DNA of 45,263 bases from Acetobacteraceae bacterium (GCA_025354865.1 JANXMB010000034.1:1-45263); one strand, 5' to 3'; shown: positions 7,183 through 15,768, counted from the stretch's first letter. A program made the numbers and translations. The notes: generated by a model from the sequence alone, not told the origin.

Positions 7183-8691
7183 TTATTCCGGCCGGTCGGT
7201 GCGCTCGAACGCGACGACCTCCGCGCCGACGATATTGGACGCCTTGGCGATTTCCCGCCAGCCGGGATCGGCGAGCGCGGCGCGCATGGCGGGAATGGCA
7301 GCCTGGGCGGCGCCGTCCTGCGGCAGCAAGACCAGGACCGCGCGGCGGAAACCGCTCAGATGTTGGCGGATGGCGGCGGGCGAGTCCTCTGGGCCGACGA
7401 TCAGCAGGGGCAGGCTCGGCGGCGCCTCCATCGCGAAGGCCCCGACGATGCCAACGCCGTCGTTGCCGCGAGGGATCGCGACCGCACCGTCCAGCGCCAG
7501 CGCGGCGGCGGCGCGCGCGCTGGAACGGGCCGGCTGCATGGTCTCGGGGCGGACGATCAGCCCAGCGATCGAGGCGGTTTGCACGGCGAAGAGGATGCCG
7601 AGGACCCAGCGGCGCGGGCGGGCGCGGGCGACGAGCAGGGCGGCGAAGGGGGTGCCGAACGCGAGATAGCGCAGTTCGATCGGGGTGTTGTCGAAGGCGA
7701 ATCCCAGCGCGAGCAGGCCAAGCGCGGGGGCCAAGGCGCAGATAACCAGCGGGAAGGGGCCGCAGCGGCGCCGGACGATCGCCGCACCGACCGGCAGCAC
7801 CAGGCCGCTCGCCAGGATCGCCGCGACCCAGATGCGGGCGGGTTCCGGGGCATAGAGCGGCAGGCCCCCGGTCAGGTTCGCGGCGGCGTAGCGGGCGATG
7901 CGCAGCAGGGCCGGCAGCCACTCGAAGGGCGGAAATTGCCCCGGTCGGCTATCGCGTTGTGCCATGAAAAACCAGCCGGCAAGCAGCACGGGGGGGACGA
8001 AGCCGCCCGCCAACTGCAAGGCGATGCCGATCCGACCCGGTGCGCGGCGATGCGGTGCCTCGGCTTGCAGCCGCCGCCCGGCACAAACGGTCAGCAGGAG
8101 CACGGTCGCGGCCACGAACACCGCCAGATAATTGGTTAGCACCGCGCACCCCAACAGCAACCCCGCCCCGGTCCAGTGCCGCGCGAGCACCCCGACAATC
8201 CCGGCAAGGGTCAGCATCTGTGCCAAAGCGAAGCCGCGCGCGATGCCGCCAGTGTAGGCGAAGCCGTAACATCCGAGGGTCAGCAGCATCGCCAGTGCCG
8301 GCGGTATCGCGCAGCGCCGAGCAATCGCGCCGACCGCGGTCAAAGCCGCCAGCGCGCAGGCGACCGACAGCATCCGAATGGCGAACAGCCCATCCCCGGC
8401 GATCGCGCGCCACCCCACGACGGCCCAGAAATACAACGGCGGATGCACATCGGTCCGGCGCAAATCCCGCGCGACGGTCGCGACGTCGGCGTGCTCGGCC
8501 TGCATTTGCGTCACCGCATCGGCTCGCAGCGGCGTCGTCGGCCAGATCGGGCGTGGCGTGCCGGAGGTCACGAACAGCGTGTATTGCTCGTCGTACTCCG
8601 CGCCTCGGTTCCAGGCGGTGGCCGTCAGCACCGCCGCCGCCAGCAGCAGGACGGCGCAGCGGGCAAAAAAATCTCGGCGGGCGTTAACCAA
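7183..8691 (-). CDS. GT-C fold membrane glycosyltransferase (family 39/ArnT-like)
   Basis: A 502-residue polytopic protein with roughly ten or more hydrophobic segments. The first extracytoplasmic loop carries Asp34-Glu35 in 'AEYDEQYT', followed by 'RTDVHPPLYFWAVVGW'. These are the hallmarks of GT-C enzymes (PMT, ArnT, GT39 and GT83) that transfer a sugar from a polyprenyl-phosphate donor on the periplasmic face. The start is probably the TTG at 8691, which gives a short cytoplasmic tail before the first membrane segment; no ATG fits better. It is divergent from a GT2 polyprenyl-phosphate transferase that could supply its donor. The acceptor (lipid A, protein or polysaccharide) is unknown. 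Confidence 0.82.
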   Translation of the reverse strand: MVNARRDFFARCAVLLLAAAVLTATAWNRGAEYDEQYTLFVTSGTPRPIWPTTPLRADAVTQMQAEHADVATVARDLRRTDVHPPLYFWAVVGWRAIAGDGLFAIRMLSVACALAALTAVGAIARRCAIPPALAMLLTLGCYGFAYTGGIARGFALAQMLTLAGIVGVLARHWTGAGLLLGCAVLTNYLAVFVAATVLLLTVCAGRRLQAEAPHRRAPGRIGIALQLAGGFVPPVLLAGWFFMAQRDSRPGQFPPFEWLPALLRIARYAAANLTGGLPLYAPEPARIWVAAILASGLVLPVGAAIVRRRCGPFPLVICALAPALGLLALGFAFDNTPIELRYLAFGTPFAALLVARARPRRWVLGILFAVQTASIAGLIVRPETMQPARSSARAAAALALDGAVAIPRGNDGVGIVGAFAMEAPPSLPLLIVGPEDSPAAIRQHLSGFRRAVLVLLPQDGAAQAAIPAMRAALADPGWREIAKASNIVGAEVVAFERTDRPE

Positions 8692-8698
8692 AAATTAA
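8684..8698. promoter_or_regulatory. CtrA-box-like site (TTAA-N7-TTAA)
   Basis: Two TTAA half sites at 8684-8687 and 8695-8698 are separated by exactly seven bases, which matches the full CtrA recognition element of Alphaproteobacteria. A further TTAA lies at 8737-8740. The site is in the short divergent interval between the GT39 gene (start 8691) and the GT2 gene (start 8752) and overlaps the proposed TTG start of the former. This is motif matching only. Confidence 0.4.
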
Positions 8699-8751
8699 CC
8701 TTTCCAGGCACATACTGGCAGCCTAACGAGCGAAGGTTAACGAATTGCCCT

Positions 8752-9738
8752 ATGTTCGACGTTGCACCCCGGTTTTTTTCGGTTGGCCAGCATCCGGTGT
8801 TCTCGGTGGTGATCCCAGCTTTTAACGAGGCCGCCTGCCTCCCGGTTTTCCACGCCCGCCTCAGCGCGACGATGGATGCACTCGGCACGTGGGAGGCGAT
8901 ATACATCGACGACGGCAGCACCGACGGCACCCGCGCTGTGCTGGACCGGCTGCGGCGGGACGATCCGCGCATCGCGGTGCTGTCGCTATCGCGCAATTTC
9001 GGCAAGGAAATCGCCACCACGGCGGGGCTGGATCACACCTCCGGCGATGCGACGATCGTCATCGATGCCGATTTGCAGGACCCGCCGGAAGCGATCCCGG
9101 CTTTGGTCGCGGCGTGGCGGCAGGGCTTCGATATGGTGAACGCGCAACGCCGGGCGCGGGCAGGGGAAACCCGCCTCAAACGGGCGACGGCGTATCTGTT
9201 CTACCGGCTGATGCGCCATGCCGGGCGGGTGAAGCTGCCGCCCGATACCGGCGATTTTCGCCTCATGAGCCGGCGCGTGGTGGATGCGGTGGCGCAGTTG
9301 CGGGAACAACATCGCTTCATGAAAGGGCTGTTCGCCTGGGTCGGATTCCCGACGACCTTCGTGCTCTACGATCGCGCGCCACGCCATGCCGGGGAAACCA
9401 AATGGAATTACTGGCGGCTGTGGAATCTGGCGCTGGAAGCGATCACCGGCTTCACCGTGATGCCGTTGAAAATCGCCACCTATCTGGGCCTAGCCGTAGC
9501 CCTGCTGTCGGTGATCTACGGGGCGGAGGTGGTGATCAAAACCCTAATCCGTGGCAACGAGGTCGCCGGCTATCCCAGCCTGATGACCGTGATCCTGTTC
9601 CTCGGCGGGGTGCAACTCGTGACGCTCGGCGTCATCGGGGAGTATCTGGGCCGGGTGTTCAACGAAACCAAGCGCCGCCCGCTTTATCTGGTGGAACATT
9701 ACGCCCCCAGCCGATCGCGCGTCGGGGTGGCGGAATGA
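8752..9738 (+). CDS. GT2 polyprenyl-phosphate glycosyltransferase (GtrB/ArnC/DPM1-like)
   Basis: A 328-residue inner-membrane enzyme predicted to load a sugar from a nucleotide donor onto polyprenyl phosphate. The cytoplasmic GT-A domain shows 'VVIPAFNE' (19-26), DDGSTDGT (53-60) and the metal-binding DADLQDPPE (105-113). Two C-terminal membrane helices follow ('LKIATYLGLAVALLSVIYGA' and 'VILFLGGVQLVTLGVIGEYL'), and it closes with GRVFNETKRRPLYLVE, a signature of GtrB/YfdH-type proteins. The ATG at 8752 is the last in-frame start before the GT2 domain. The stop overlaps the GH5 start (ATGA). With the divergent GT-C protein it forms a plausible donor-maker and transferase pair. Confidence 0.9.
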   Translation: MFDVAPRFFSVGQHPVFSVVIPAFNEAACLPVFHARLSATMDALGTWEAIYIDDGSTDGTRAVLDRLRRDDPRIAVLSLSRNFGKEIATTAGLDHTSGDATIVIDADLQDPPEAIPALVAAWRQGFDMVNAQRRARAGETRLKRATAYLFYRLMRHAGRVKLPPDTGDFRLMSRRVVDAVAQLREQHRFMKGLFAWVGFPTTFVLYDRAPRHAGETKWNYWRLWNLALEAITGFTVMPLKIATYLGLAVALLSVIYGAEVVIKTLIRGNEVAGYPSLMTVILFLGGVQLVTLGVIGEYLGRVFNETKRRPLYLVEHYAPSRSRVGVAE

Positions 9739-10835
9739 TCCGGTTTTGCTGCTTGTTGTCGGTGCTGGCGTTCCCCTGGTGGGTGTTGCCCTCTTGGGCG
9801 CAACCGCCGGCAGAACGGCTGGCGCTGCTGCGATCGGGGGTGAACATCACCGGCTGGTTCCGCTACCCCGGCAGCCGCGATCCCGCCGCTTTGGTGCATT
9901 GGATGTCGGATGCGGCGATCGCCGATCTGCGTCGGGCCGGGTTTGGCTTCGTGCGGCTGGCGATCGATCCCTCGGTGGCGGAGGCTCCGGGCATCCGGGA
10001 AATCGTCGTCGATGCCGTCTGTCGGTTGCAACGGTTCGGGTTGGCCGTGGTGGTCGATGCGCATCCGACCGATTGGCACCTGGAAACCAGCGCGGCGGAT
10101 CGGTCCGCACTGCGCGCATTCTGGCGCGGCATGGCGGTTGCCCTGCGTCGCTGCAACCCCAGCCTGACCTTCCCCGAGGTGCTGAACGAACCCGTTTTCC
10201 CCAACGATCCCACCGGCTGGACCGCCTTGCAGCACGCGGTGCTCGGCGACATCCGCGCCGGCCTGCCCGATAGCACCGTGGTGCTGACCGGTCAGGATTG
10301 GGGCAGCATCGCCGGGTTGCTCGCGCTGCGGCCGGAGGCGGATCGCAACACCGTCTACAGTTTCCATTTTTACGATCCGGTGGAGCTGACGTCGCTGGCA
10401 ACCTATCGCCCCGGCTTGGATCGGCAGGCGCTGGCACGGTTGCCGTTTCCGGTGAGCGATCCCGCAGCCTGCGCGGCGGCGGTGGAGGCGGCGGTGCCAA
10501 ACGATCGGGCCACCGCCGATCTGATGCGGTATTATTGCGCGCTGGGCTGGGATCGCGCCGCTTTGGCTCGGCGGATCGATACGGCGGCGACTTGGGCGCA
10601 CCAGCATGGCGTCGTGCTGCTCGCCGGGGAGTTTGGCGCGAGCGCCGCCCTCAATCCCGCCGCGCGGCTGGGTTGGTTGGGCGCGATGCGGGACGTGCTA
10701 GAGGCAGCGGGGATCGGCTGGGCGCTTTGGGGTTACGACGACATCATGGGTTTTGCGGTGCCACGCCCGCCGGTTGGGCGTCCGATACTGGATGGTAACG
10801 TCTTGCGAGCGTTGGGCCTGCCGCGCGGGCGATAG
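9735..10835 (+). CDS. Secreted glycoside hydrolase family 5 (cellulase-like)
   Basis: A 366-residue protein with an N-terminal signal peptide (about 1-22, ending 'LPSWAQ'), so it is exported to the periplasm or beyond. The TIM-barrel body fits GH5: 'GVNITGWF' at the start, 'GFVRLAIDP' on an early strand, acid/base Glu152 in 'LNEPVF', His211 and Tyr213 in 'FHFYDP', and nucleophile Glu299 in 'LAGEFGAS'. Family members cut beta-glucans or beta-mannans. Here it is translationally coupled (ATGA) to a polyprenyl-phosphate glycosyltransferase, which suggests trimming or remodelling of the glycan the module builds rather than scavenging. That is inference. Confidence 0.85.
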   Translation: MIRFCCLLSVLAFPWWVLPSWAQPPAERLALLRSGVNITGWFRYPGSRDPAALVHWMSDAAIADLRRAGFGFVRLAIDPSVAEAPGIREIVVDAVCRLQRFGLAVVVDAHPTDWHLETSAADRSALRAFWRGMAVALRRCNPSLTFPEVLNEPVFPNDPTGWTALQHAVLGDIRAGLPDSTVVLTGQDWGSIAGLLALRPEADRNTVYSFHFYDPVELTSLATYRPGLDRQALARLPFPVSDPAACAAAVEAAVPNDRATADLMRYYCALGWDRAALARRIDTAATWAHQHGVVLLAGEFGASAALNPAARLGWLGAMRDVLEAAGIGWALWGYDDIMGFAVPRPPVGRPILDGNVLRALGLPRGR

Positions 10836-10865
10836 AAGCGCGTGTAACAAAACGAAACGGCGGAC

Positions 10866-10894
10866 AAAAAAATCCCCCGGCTTTTGGCCGGGGG
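10866..10894 (-). terminator. Intrinsic terminator (minus strand)
   Basis: An 8-bp perfect GC stem (plus-strand arms CCCCCGGC at 10874-10881 and GCCGGGGG at 10887-10894) encloses a 5-base loop. A run of seven A on the plus strand at 10866-10872 becomes a seven-U tract directly after the hairpin on the minus strand. On the plus strand no T run follows, so it does not terminate the GH5 gene. It marks the 3' end of a minus-strand transcript arising in the non-coding stretch or reading through from lysR. Confidence 0.85.
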
Positions 10895-10992
10895 TGAGTA
10901 TACAGGGAGGCTTCACGTCTGGGAGACGTAGGGATCCTAAGACCCCCTTCCAGTCCTCTCGGGCTGAAACACTGGCGGCAGAGCCGCTGTAT
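10866..10992 (-). ncRNA. Candidate structured small RNA (identity unknown)
   Basis: This lies in the 328-base gene-free stretch 10836-11163. A closing helix (10900-10905 with 10987-10992, then 10909-10913 with 10981-10985) surrounds three hairpins: 10915-10920/10924-10929, 10931-10936/10941-10946 and 10950-10954/10971-10975. The whole is followed by the minus-strand terminator. In the second hairpin the imperfect pair is G-U as minus-strand RNA but A-C as plus-strand RNA, which favours the minus strand; the end pair of the inner closing helix points the other way. It is not a recognisable SRP, RNase P, tmRNA or 6S RNA. It could be an independent sRNA or a 3'-derived fragment of the lysR transcript. 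No convincing promoter was seen. Confidence 0.5.
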
Positions 10993-11134
10993 TCGGTATG
11001 AAAATGCTAGGCCGGGCCGCCGAAATGAACTATTGCCAAATCCCGGTAGCGGCCATGTGGCCCATGCATGGCACGGAAAACGCGCCGTTCGCACGCTGTG
11101 CCACGTCGGGAAACCCACGCGAAATGTAACGTTC

Positions 11135-11164
11135 GCGCGCAGCGTTAGCGTGGCGGCTGCGCGC
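11135..11164. repeat. Inverted repeat immediately after lysR stop
   Basis: The 9-base arms GCGCGCAGC (11135-11143) and GCTGCGCGC (11156-11164) are perfectly complementary around a 12-base loop, starting at the last base of the LysR stop codon. No T run follows on either strand. It may stabilise the 3' end of the lysR message or act as a weak terminator that separates it from the downstream structured segment. Confidence 0.6.
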
Positions 11165-12048
11165 TAATGAATCTCGGCTAACCGAGCAAGCAGGAAGTCG
11201 CGGAACACGGCGACTCGTTTCGAATTACGAAGTTCCTCCGGATAGACGAAATACACATCGACTTTCGGACCTTTGAGGTCGGTCAGAATGCGCACGAGAT
11301 CCGGATTCTCGGCCATGGCATAATCCGGCACCGCACCGATGCCCAGGCCGGACCGAATGGCCAGCAGCACCGCGTGGATGCTGTTGACGTCCAGCAAAGC
11401 GCGGCGCGGGTTGCCGGGACGACGCCCGGCTTCGGCCAGCCAGTTCACTTCCTCGACCGGCGGGTGATGCTGACCGAACAGCACCAGCTTGTGTTCGTCC
11501 AGATCTTCCGGCCGCTGCGGGACGCCGTATTTCTTCAGATATTCCGGCGACGCGCAGACATGCCAATTCATGGTCATCAGATGGCGCTGCACCAGATCGG
11601 GCTGTTTCGGCGGATGCATGCGAATGGCAACATCGGCTTCGCGCATCGCAAGATCGAGTTCGCCGTCGTCGAGCAGCAGCGACACCGACACATCCGGGTA
11701 GGCTTCCAGGAAGCCTTGCAACCGTGGCGCCAACCATGAGGAACCGAAGCCGACGGTGGTGGTCACTTTCAGCCGGCCGGCGGGTTTTTCTTTCGATTCG
11801 GTCAGCAGCGCTTCGGTCATTGCCAGCTTGGCGAAGACCTCCCGCACGGTGCGGTTCAGGGACTCGCCCTGTTCGGTGAGGATCAGACCGCGCGCATGCC
11901 GATGGAACAACGGCACCTGAAGTGCTTCCTCCAGCGCGGATATTTGGCGCGAAACGGCGGATTGGCTGAGGTTCAGCGTATCGCCGGCGTGCGTGAAACT
12001 TCCTGCCTCGGCCACCGCGTGAAACACGCGCAGCTTATCCCAGTCCAT
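11164..12048 (-). CDS. LysR family transcriptional regulator
   Basis: A 294-residue LTTR. The winged helix-turn-helix occupies residues 1-60 ('LRVFHAVAEAGSFTHAGDTLNLSQSAVSRQI'), followed by the linker helix and a periplasmic-binding-like effector domain from about 90 ('GRLKVTTTVGFGSSWLAPRL'). The effector ligand is not predictable. It lies 156 bases downstream of trxB on the same strand. A LysR gene beside trxB is common in Alphaproteobacteria, suggesting a conserved but undefined link to redox control. Such regulators usually act on a divergent or neighbouring gene. Confidence 0.9.
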   Translation of the reverse strand: MDWDKLRVFHAVAEAGSFTHAGDTLNLSQSAVSRQISALEEALQVPLFHRHARGLILTEQGESLNRTVREVFAKLAMTEALLTESKEKPAGRLKVTTTVGFGSSWLAPRLQGFLEAYPDVSVSLLLDDGELDLAMREADVAIRMHPPKQPDLVQRHLMTMNWHVCASPEYLKKYGVPQRPEDLDEHKLVLFGQHHPPVEEVNWLAEAGRRPGNPRRALLDVNSIHAVLLAIRSGLGIGAVPDYAMAENPDLVRILTDLKGPKVDVYFVYPEELRNSKRVAVFRDFLLARLAEIH

Positions 12049-12204
12049 GACTTAGCCTCTCCCTCGGCCGGTCCTAAGCCGGCCAACCGTCGCGTGCATG
12101 CGTCTGCGCGGACAGTCCGATTCTAATACAGCTTTGCCCGTGTCGTGTGGCGGTAATTGGGCCAAAGCGCCGAAAAAATACCGGTCCGCCGCCTTCGCAA
12201 CGGT

Positions 12205-13149
12205 TTATTCCTGCTCTGCCAGCCATTTTTCGGCTTCCAGCGCCGCCATGCAACCCGTTCCGGCGGCGGTCACCGCCTGGCGGAAGATTTTGTCCTGCAC
12301 ATCGCCGGCCGCAAAGACTCCGGCGACCGAGGTGCGAGTGCTGCCGGGTTCGGTGCGGATATACCCGTCCTTGTCCATGCCGATCTGGCCCTGGAACAGT
12401 TCGGTGGTGGGCGTGTGCCCGATCGCGATGAACACGCCATCCACCGCAAGGTCGCTCAACGCGCCGGTCGCGGTGTCGCGCAGCCGCACCCCGGTGACGC
12501 CCTCGGGCGTGCCGCCGGACAGGATATCGTCCACCGCGCTGTTCCAGATCACCGCGATTTTCGGATTGGCGAACAGGCGGGCCTGCAAGATTTTCTCCGC
12601 CCGCAGCGAGTCGCGGCGGTGGATCAGGGTCACTTTTTCGGCGTGGTGGGTCAGATAGAGTGCTTCTTCCACCGCCGTGTTGCCACCGCCGACCACGGCG
12701 ACGGTTTTGCCGCGATAGAAGAATCCGTCGCAGGTGGCGCAGGCCGACACACCCCGGCCTTGCAGGCGCATCTCCGCTTCGAGGCCGAGCCAACGGGCCT
12801 GCGCGCCGGTGGCGACGACGATGGAGTCCGCGAGGTAGATGTCCCCCGAGTCGGTCGTGCAGCGGAACGGTCGCACGGCGAAATCGATCTTGGTGACGAT
12901 ATCGCTCACGACGACGGTGCCGACATGGCGGGCCTGTGCCTCCATCTGTTCCATCAGCCAGGGGCCTTGGACGACGTCGGCGAAGCCGGGATAATTCTCG
13001 ACATCAGTGGTGATCGTCAGTTGCCCGCCCGGCTGCAAACCCGCGATCAGCGTCGGTTTCAGGTTTGCTCGGGCGGTATAAATGGCTGCGGAGTAACCGG
13101 CGGGGCCGGCACCGACGATTAGAACGCGCGTGTTGTGTATGTTCGACAT
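12205..13149 (-). CDS. trxB: Thioredoxin-disulfide reductase
   Basis: A 314-residue low-molecular-weight thioredoxin reductase, the normal bacterial length. It has the FAD motif GAGPAG at 13-18, the redox-active CATC at 137-140 in 'SACATCDGFFYRGK', the NADPH motif GGGNTA at 154-159, and the C-terminal FAD signature 'GVFAAGDVQD'. It transfers electrons from NADPH through FAD to thioredoxin in the cytoplasm. The ATG at 13149 gives the standard N-terminus (MSNIHNTRVLIVGAG). The frame opens further upstream, but that extension has no family similarity and overlaps the divergent exporter gene. Confidence 0.95.
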   Translation of the reverse strand: MSNIHNTRVLIVGAGPAGYSAAIYTARANLKPTLIAGLQPGGQLTITTDVENYPGFADVVQGPWLMEQMEAQARHVGTVVVSDIVTKIDFAVRPFRCTTDSGDIYLADSIVVATGAQARWLGLEAEMRLQGRGVSACATCDGFFYRGKTVAVVGGGNTAVEEALYLTHHAEKVTLIHRRDSLRAEKILQARLFANPKIAVIWNSAVDDILSGGTPEGVTGVRLRDTATGALSDLAVDGVFIAIGHTPTTELFQGQIGMDKDGYIRTEPGSTRTSVAGVFAAGDVQDKIFRQAVTAAGTGCMAALEAEKWLAEQE

Positions 13150-13221
13150 GGCCTGAGCATATTCGGTGGCGGTACGGCGCGGAAGGGGTGGCGTCCGCGC
13201 GGGATCGGCGCGACAATCGCG

Positions 13222-14754
13222 ATGTCCCAGAAAAAGCACGCCAAGCCAATGTCCGGCGCCGACCCAGCCGTCCCGCACCGAGCCTTGATAACCGCGTCGG
13301 CGATGCTGGCGATGCTGATGCAGACGTTGGATTCCACGATCGCCAATGTTGCGCTGCCGTATATGCAAGGCAGCATGTCGGCGTCGCGGGACGAGGTGAC
13401 CTGGGTTCTCACGTCCTATGTTATCGCCGCCGCGATCATGACCGCGCCGGTCGGCTGGATGGCGGTGCGATTCGGCCGGAAGAAATTGTTCATCGGCTGC
13501 CTGATCGGGTTCACCATCGCCTCCATGCTATGCGGCGCGGCGCAGACGCTGGAGCAGTTGGTGGCATTCCGGCTGCTGCAAGGCATGTGCGGGGCGGCGA
13601 TCGCGCCCTTGTCGCAGGCGACCATGCTCGACATCTACCCGTTTTCCCGCCGGGCCCAGGCGATGGCGATCTTTTCGATGGGCGTCACGATGGGGCCGAT
13701 CATGGGGCCGACGTTGGGCGGCTATCTGACGGACGCGTTCAGCTGGCGCTGGGTGTTCTACGTCAATCTGCCGTTCGGCATCCTGGCGGTGACCGGTCTG
13801 GCGATTTTCATGCCGAACGTGCCGGCGCGGCCGGAATTGCGGTTTAGCTGGTACGGATTCGGCATGTTGGCGCTGGGGGCCGGCGCCTTCCAGACCATGC
13901 TGGATCGCGGGCAGGAGCTGGATTGGTTCGCCTCACGCGAGATTTGTATCGAGGCTGCGGTCGCCGGGCTGGCATTCTATTTGTTCGTCGTGCACATGCT
14001 CGTTGCCGAGAAACCGTTTCTATCGATCGCCTTGTTCAAGGATCGGAACTTCGCCTCCGCGATGGCCATGGTGTTCTGCGTGTCGTCGGTGATGCTTTCG
14101 ACGGCGGCGTTGTTGGCGCCGTTTCTGCAAAATCTGGCGGGCTACCCCGTCTATACGGCCGGGTTGGCGATGGCGCCGCGGGGTTTCGGCACCATCGTGT
14201 CGATGTTTGTCGCCAGCCAACTGGGCATGCGGGTGGACCAGCGCAAAATTATGGCGGTCGGTTTGCTGGTGCTGGGTTGGGCGATGTACGAAATGAGCAC
14301 GTGGACCCCCGATGTCACCCAGAACGAGATGATGGCGGCCCTGGTGTTGCAGGGATTTTCCATCGGACTGGTGTTCAATCCGATGTCGGTCATGGCCTAC
14401 ACCACCCTGTCGCCGGCCTTGCGCGGGGAGGGCACGGCGATGCAGTCGCTGGCCCGCAATATCGGTGCGGCGATCGGGATATCGGTGACCTCGACCACCT
14501 TGACGCGCGGCATTCAGGTAACCCACGCCGATATCGCGGCCGGCATCACCCCGTTCGGACGATCGTTGCAGAACGGCGATTTCGCCAGCCGAGCACTGGA
14601 CCCGTTCAGCCGACACGGGGCGGCGATGTTGGATGCGATGGTGAACCATCAGGCGCAGATCATCGCCTACAATAACGATTTCCGTTTCATGATGGCGACT
14701 ATCGTACCGCCGTTGGTGCTGCTGTTTTTCATGCGCCGGCACAGCCGAGCCTGA
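13222..14754 (+). CDS. MFS transporter, DHA2 (EmrB/QacA) family, 14-TM drug exporter
   Basis: About 510 residues with some 14 hydrophobic segments. The DHA2 signatures are present: 'MQTLDSTIANVALPYMQGSM' in helix 1, 'VTWVLTSYVIAAAIMTAPVGWM' and the MFS motif A-like 'RFGRKKLF'. EmrB-type proteins pump hydrophobic drugs or fatty acids by proton antiport, usually with an EmrA periplasmic adaptor. No emrA is encoded beside it here. The start is uncertain: 13222 is the first ATG that clears the divergent trxB leader, and a later ATG near 13249 is possible. In many relatives prfA occupies this position upstream of prmC. Confidence 0.88.
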   Translation: MSQKKHAKPMSGADPAVPHRALITASAMLAMLMQTLDSTIANVALPYMQGSMSASRDEVTWVLTSYVIAAAIMTAPVGWMAVRFGRKKLFIGCLIGFTIASMLCGAAQTLEQLVAFRLLQGMCGAAIAPLSQATMLDIYPFSRRAQAMAIFSMGVTMGPIMGPTLGGYLTDAFSWRWVFYVNLPFGILAVTGLAIFMPNVPARPELRFSWYGFGMLALGAGAFQTMLDRGQELDWFASREICIEAAVAGLAFYLFVVHMLVAEKPFLSIALFKDRNFASAMAMVFCVSSVMLSTAALLAPFLQNLAGYPVYTAGLAMAPRGFGTIVSMFVASQLGMRVDQRKIMAVGLLVLGWAMYEMSTWTPDVTQNEMMAALVLQGFSIGLVFNPMSVMAYTTLSPALRGEGTAMQSLARNIGAAIGISVTSTTLTRGIQVTHADIAAGITPFGRSLQNGDFASRALDPFSRHGAAMLDAMVNHQAQIIAYNNDFRFMMATIVPPLVLLFFMRRHSRA

Positions 14755-14909
14755 ATGGCGCCCCAGGCGAAGCGGTGGACGGGGCGATCGGGGGCGCTGT
14801 ACAAGGCGCTTCCTCCGCCCGGAAACCGCACGACGATGCAGATGCTGGTATGCGCCGATATCACCTGTCGTCGGGCCCTGGTGCGCCGCTTCGCCGGCCT
14901 GTGCGCCCC

Positions 14910-15752
14910 GTGACGCCGGGCATCGTTCCTGCTCAGGACGCCCTCCGGCGCGGCGCCGCCACCCTCCGCCACGCCGGCATCGACAATCCCGCTCGGGAAG
15001 CCCGTCTGCTGCTGGCGCATGCGACCGGGCGCGATCCCAACACGCTATGGTCTGCCACCGAGACCGTGCCGGACGGCGCCCTCGATCGCTACGACGCGCT
15101 GCTGCTGCGTCGCGCCGCGCACGAACCGATGGCCTATATCCGGGGCAGCCAGGGGTTCTGGACGCTGGATTTCCTCGTCGGGCGGGAAACATTGATCCCG
15201 CGCCCCGACTCCGAGGCTTTGATCGAGGCCGCTTTGACCCTGCCGCCGCCGGCGCTTGTGCTGGACCTCGGCACCGGCACGGGCTGTTTGTTGCTGTCGG
15301 TGTTGCACGAACGGCCGGCGGCGTTCGGCGTTGGGATCGATCTCCACGCGGCGGCGGCGGCGTTGGCGCGACGCAATGCCGAACGCCTGGGGTTGGCGGA
15401 TCGCGCGGCGTTCCTGTGCGGCGATTGGGCGGCGGCGGTGCGCGGGCCGTTCGATCTGATCCTTGCCAATCCACCTTATATAGAGGCTGCGGCGATCCCG
15501 ACGCTGATGCCCGATGTCGCCTGCCATGAGCCGGCGTCGGCGTTGGACGGCGGCGCCGACGGGCTGGTCGCCTATCGCGCGATCGTCGCGAGCCTGCCCG
15601 ACCTGCTGGCGCCCTCCGGTGCCGCGATCCTGGAGTTGGGGATCGGGCAGGGGCCGGCGGTCGCCGCTTTGGCGCGGCAGGTGGGTTTGGTGGCGCATTT
15701 CCGCGCGGATTTGGCTGGCATCGATCGGGCGATTGTCCTGGTACGGGATTAG
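14910..15752 (+). CDS. prmC: Peptide chain release factor N5-glutamine methyltransferase
   Basis: Methylates the GGQ glutamine of release factors RF1 and RF2 using SAM. With the GTG start at 14910 the protein has 280 residues, the usual size. It shows the N-terminal helical domain ('LRHAGIDNPAREARLLLAHA'), the 'IRGSQGFWTLDFLVGRETLIPRPDSE' linker, the SAM loop DLGTGTG (119-125) and the catalytic NPPY (187-190). An ATG at 14850 would add 20 residues of poor family match. It normally follows prfA, but here the exporter precedes it. The DUF4167 partner follows after a 285-base structured gap. Confidence 0.93.
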   Translation: MTPGIVPAQDALRRGAATLRHAGIDNPAREARLLLAHATGRDPNTLWSATETVPDGALDRYDALLLRRAAHEPMAYIRGSQGFWTLDFLVGRETLIPRPDSEALIEAALTLPPPALVLDLGTGTGCLLLSVLHERPAAFGVGIDLHAAAAALARRNAERLGLADRAAFLCGDWAAAVRGPFDLILANPPYIEAAAIPTLMPDVACHEPASALDGGADGLVAYRAIVASLPDLLAPSGAAILELGIGQGPAVAALARQVGLVAHFRADLAGIDRAIVLVRD

Positions 15753-15768
15753 GCTCGAAAATAAACCA

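Noticed and set aside
10866-10894. Terminator for the GH5 gene
   Set aside because: The A run precedes the hairpin on the plus strand; only the minus strand has the required U tract.
10866-10992. SRP, 6S, tmRNA or RNase P RNA
   Set aside because: The conserved SRP tetraloop region, RNase P core motifs and tmRNA tRNA-like end are not present, and the size and fold do not match 6S.
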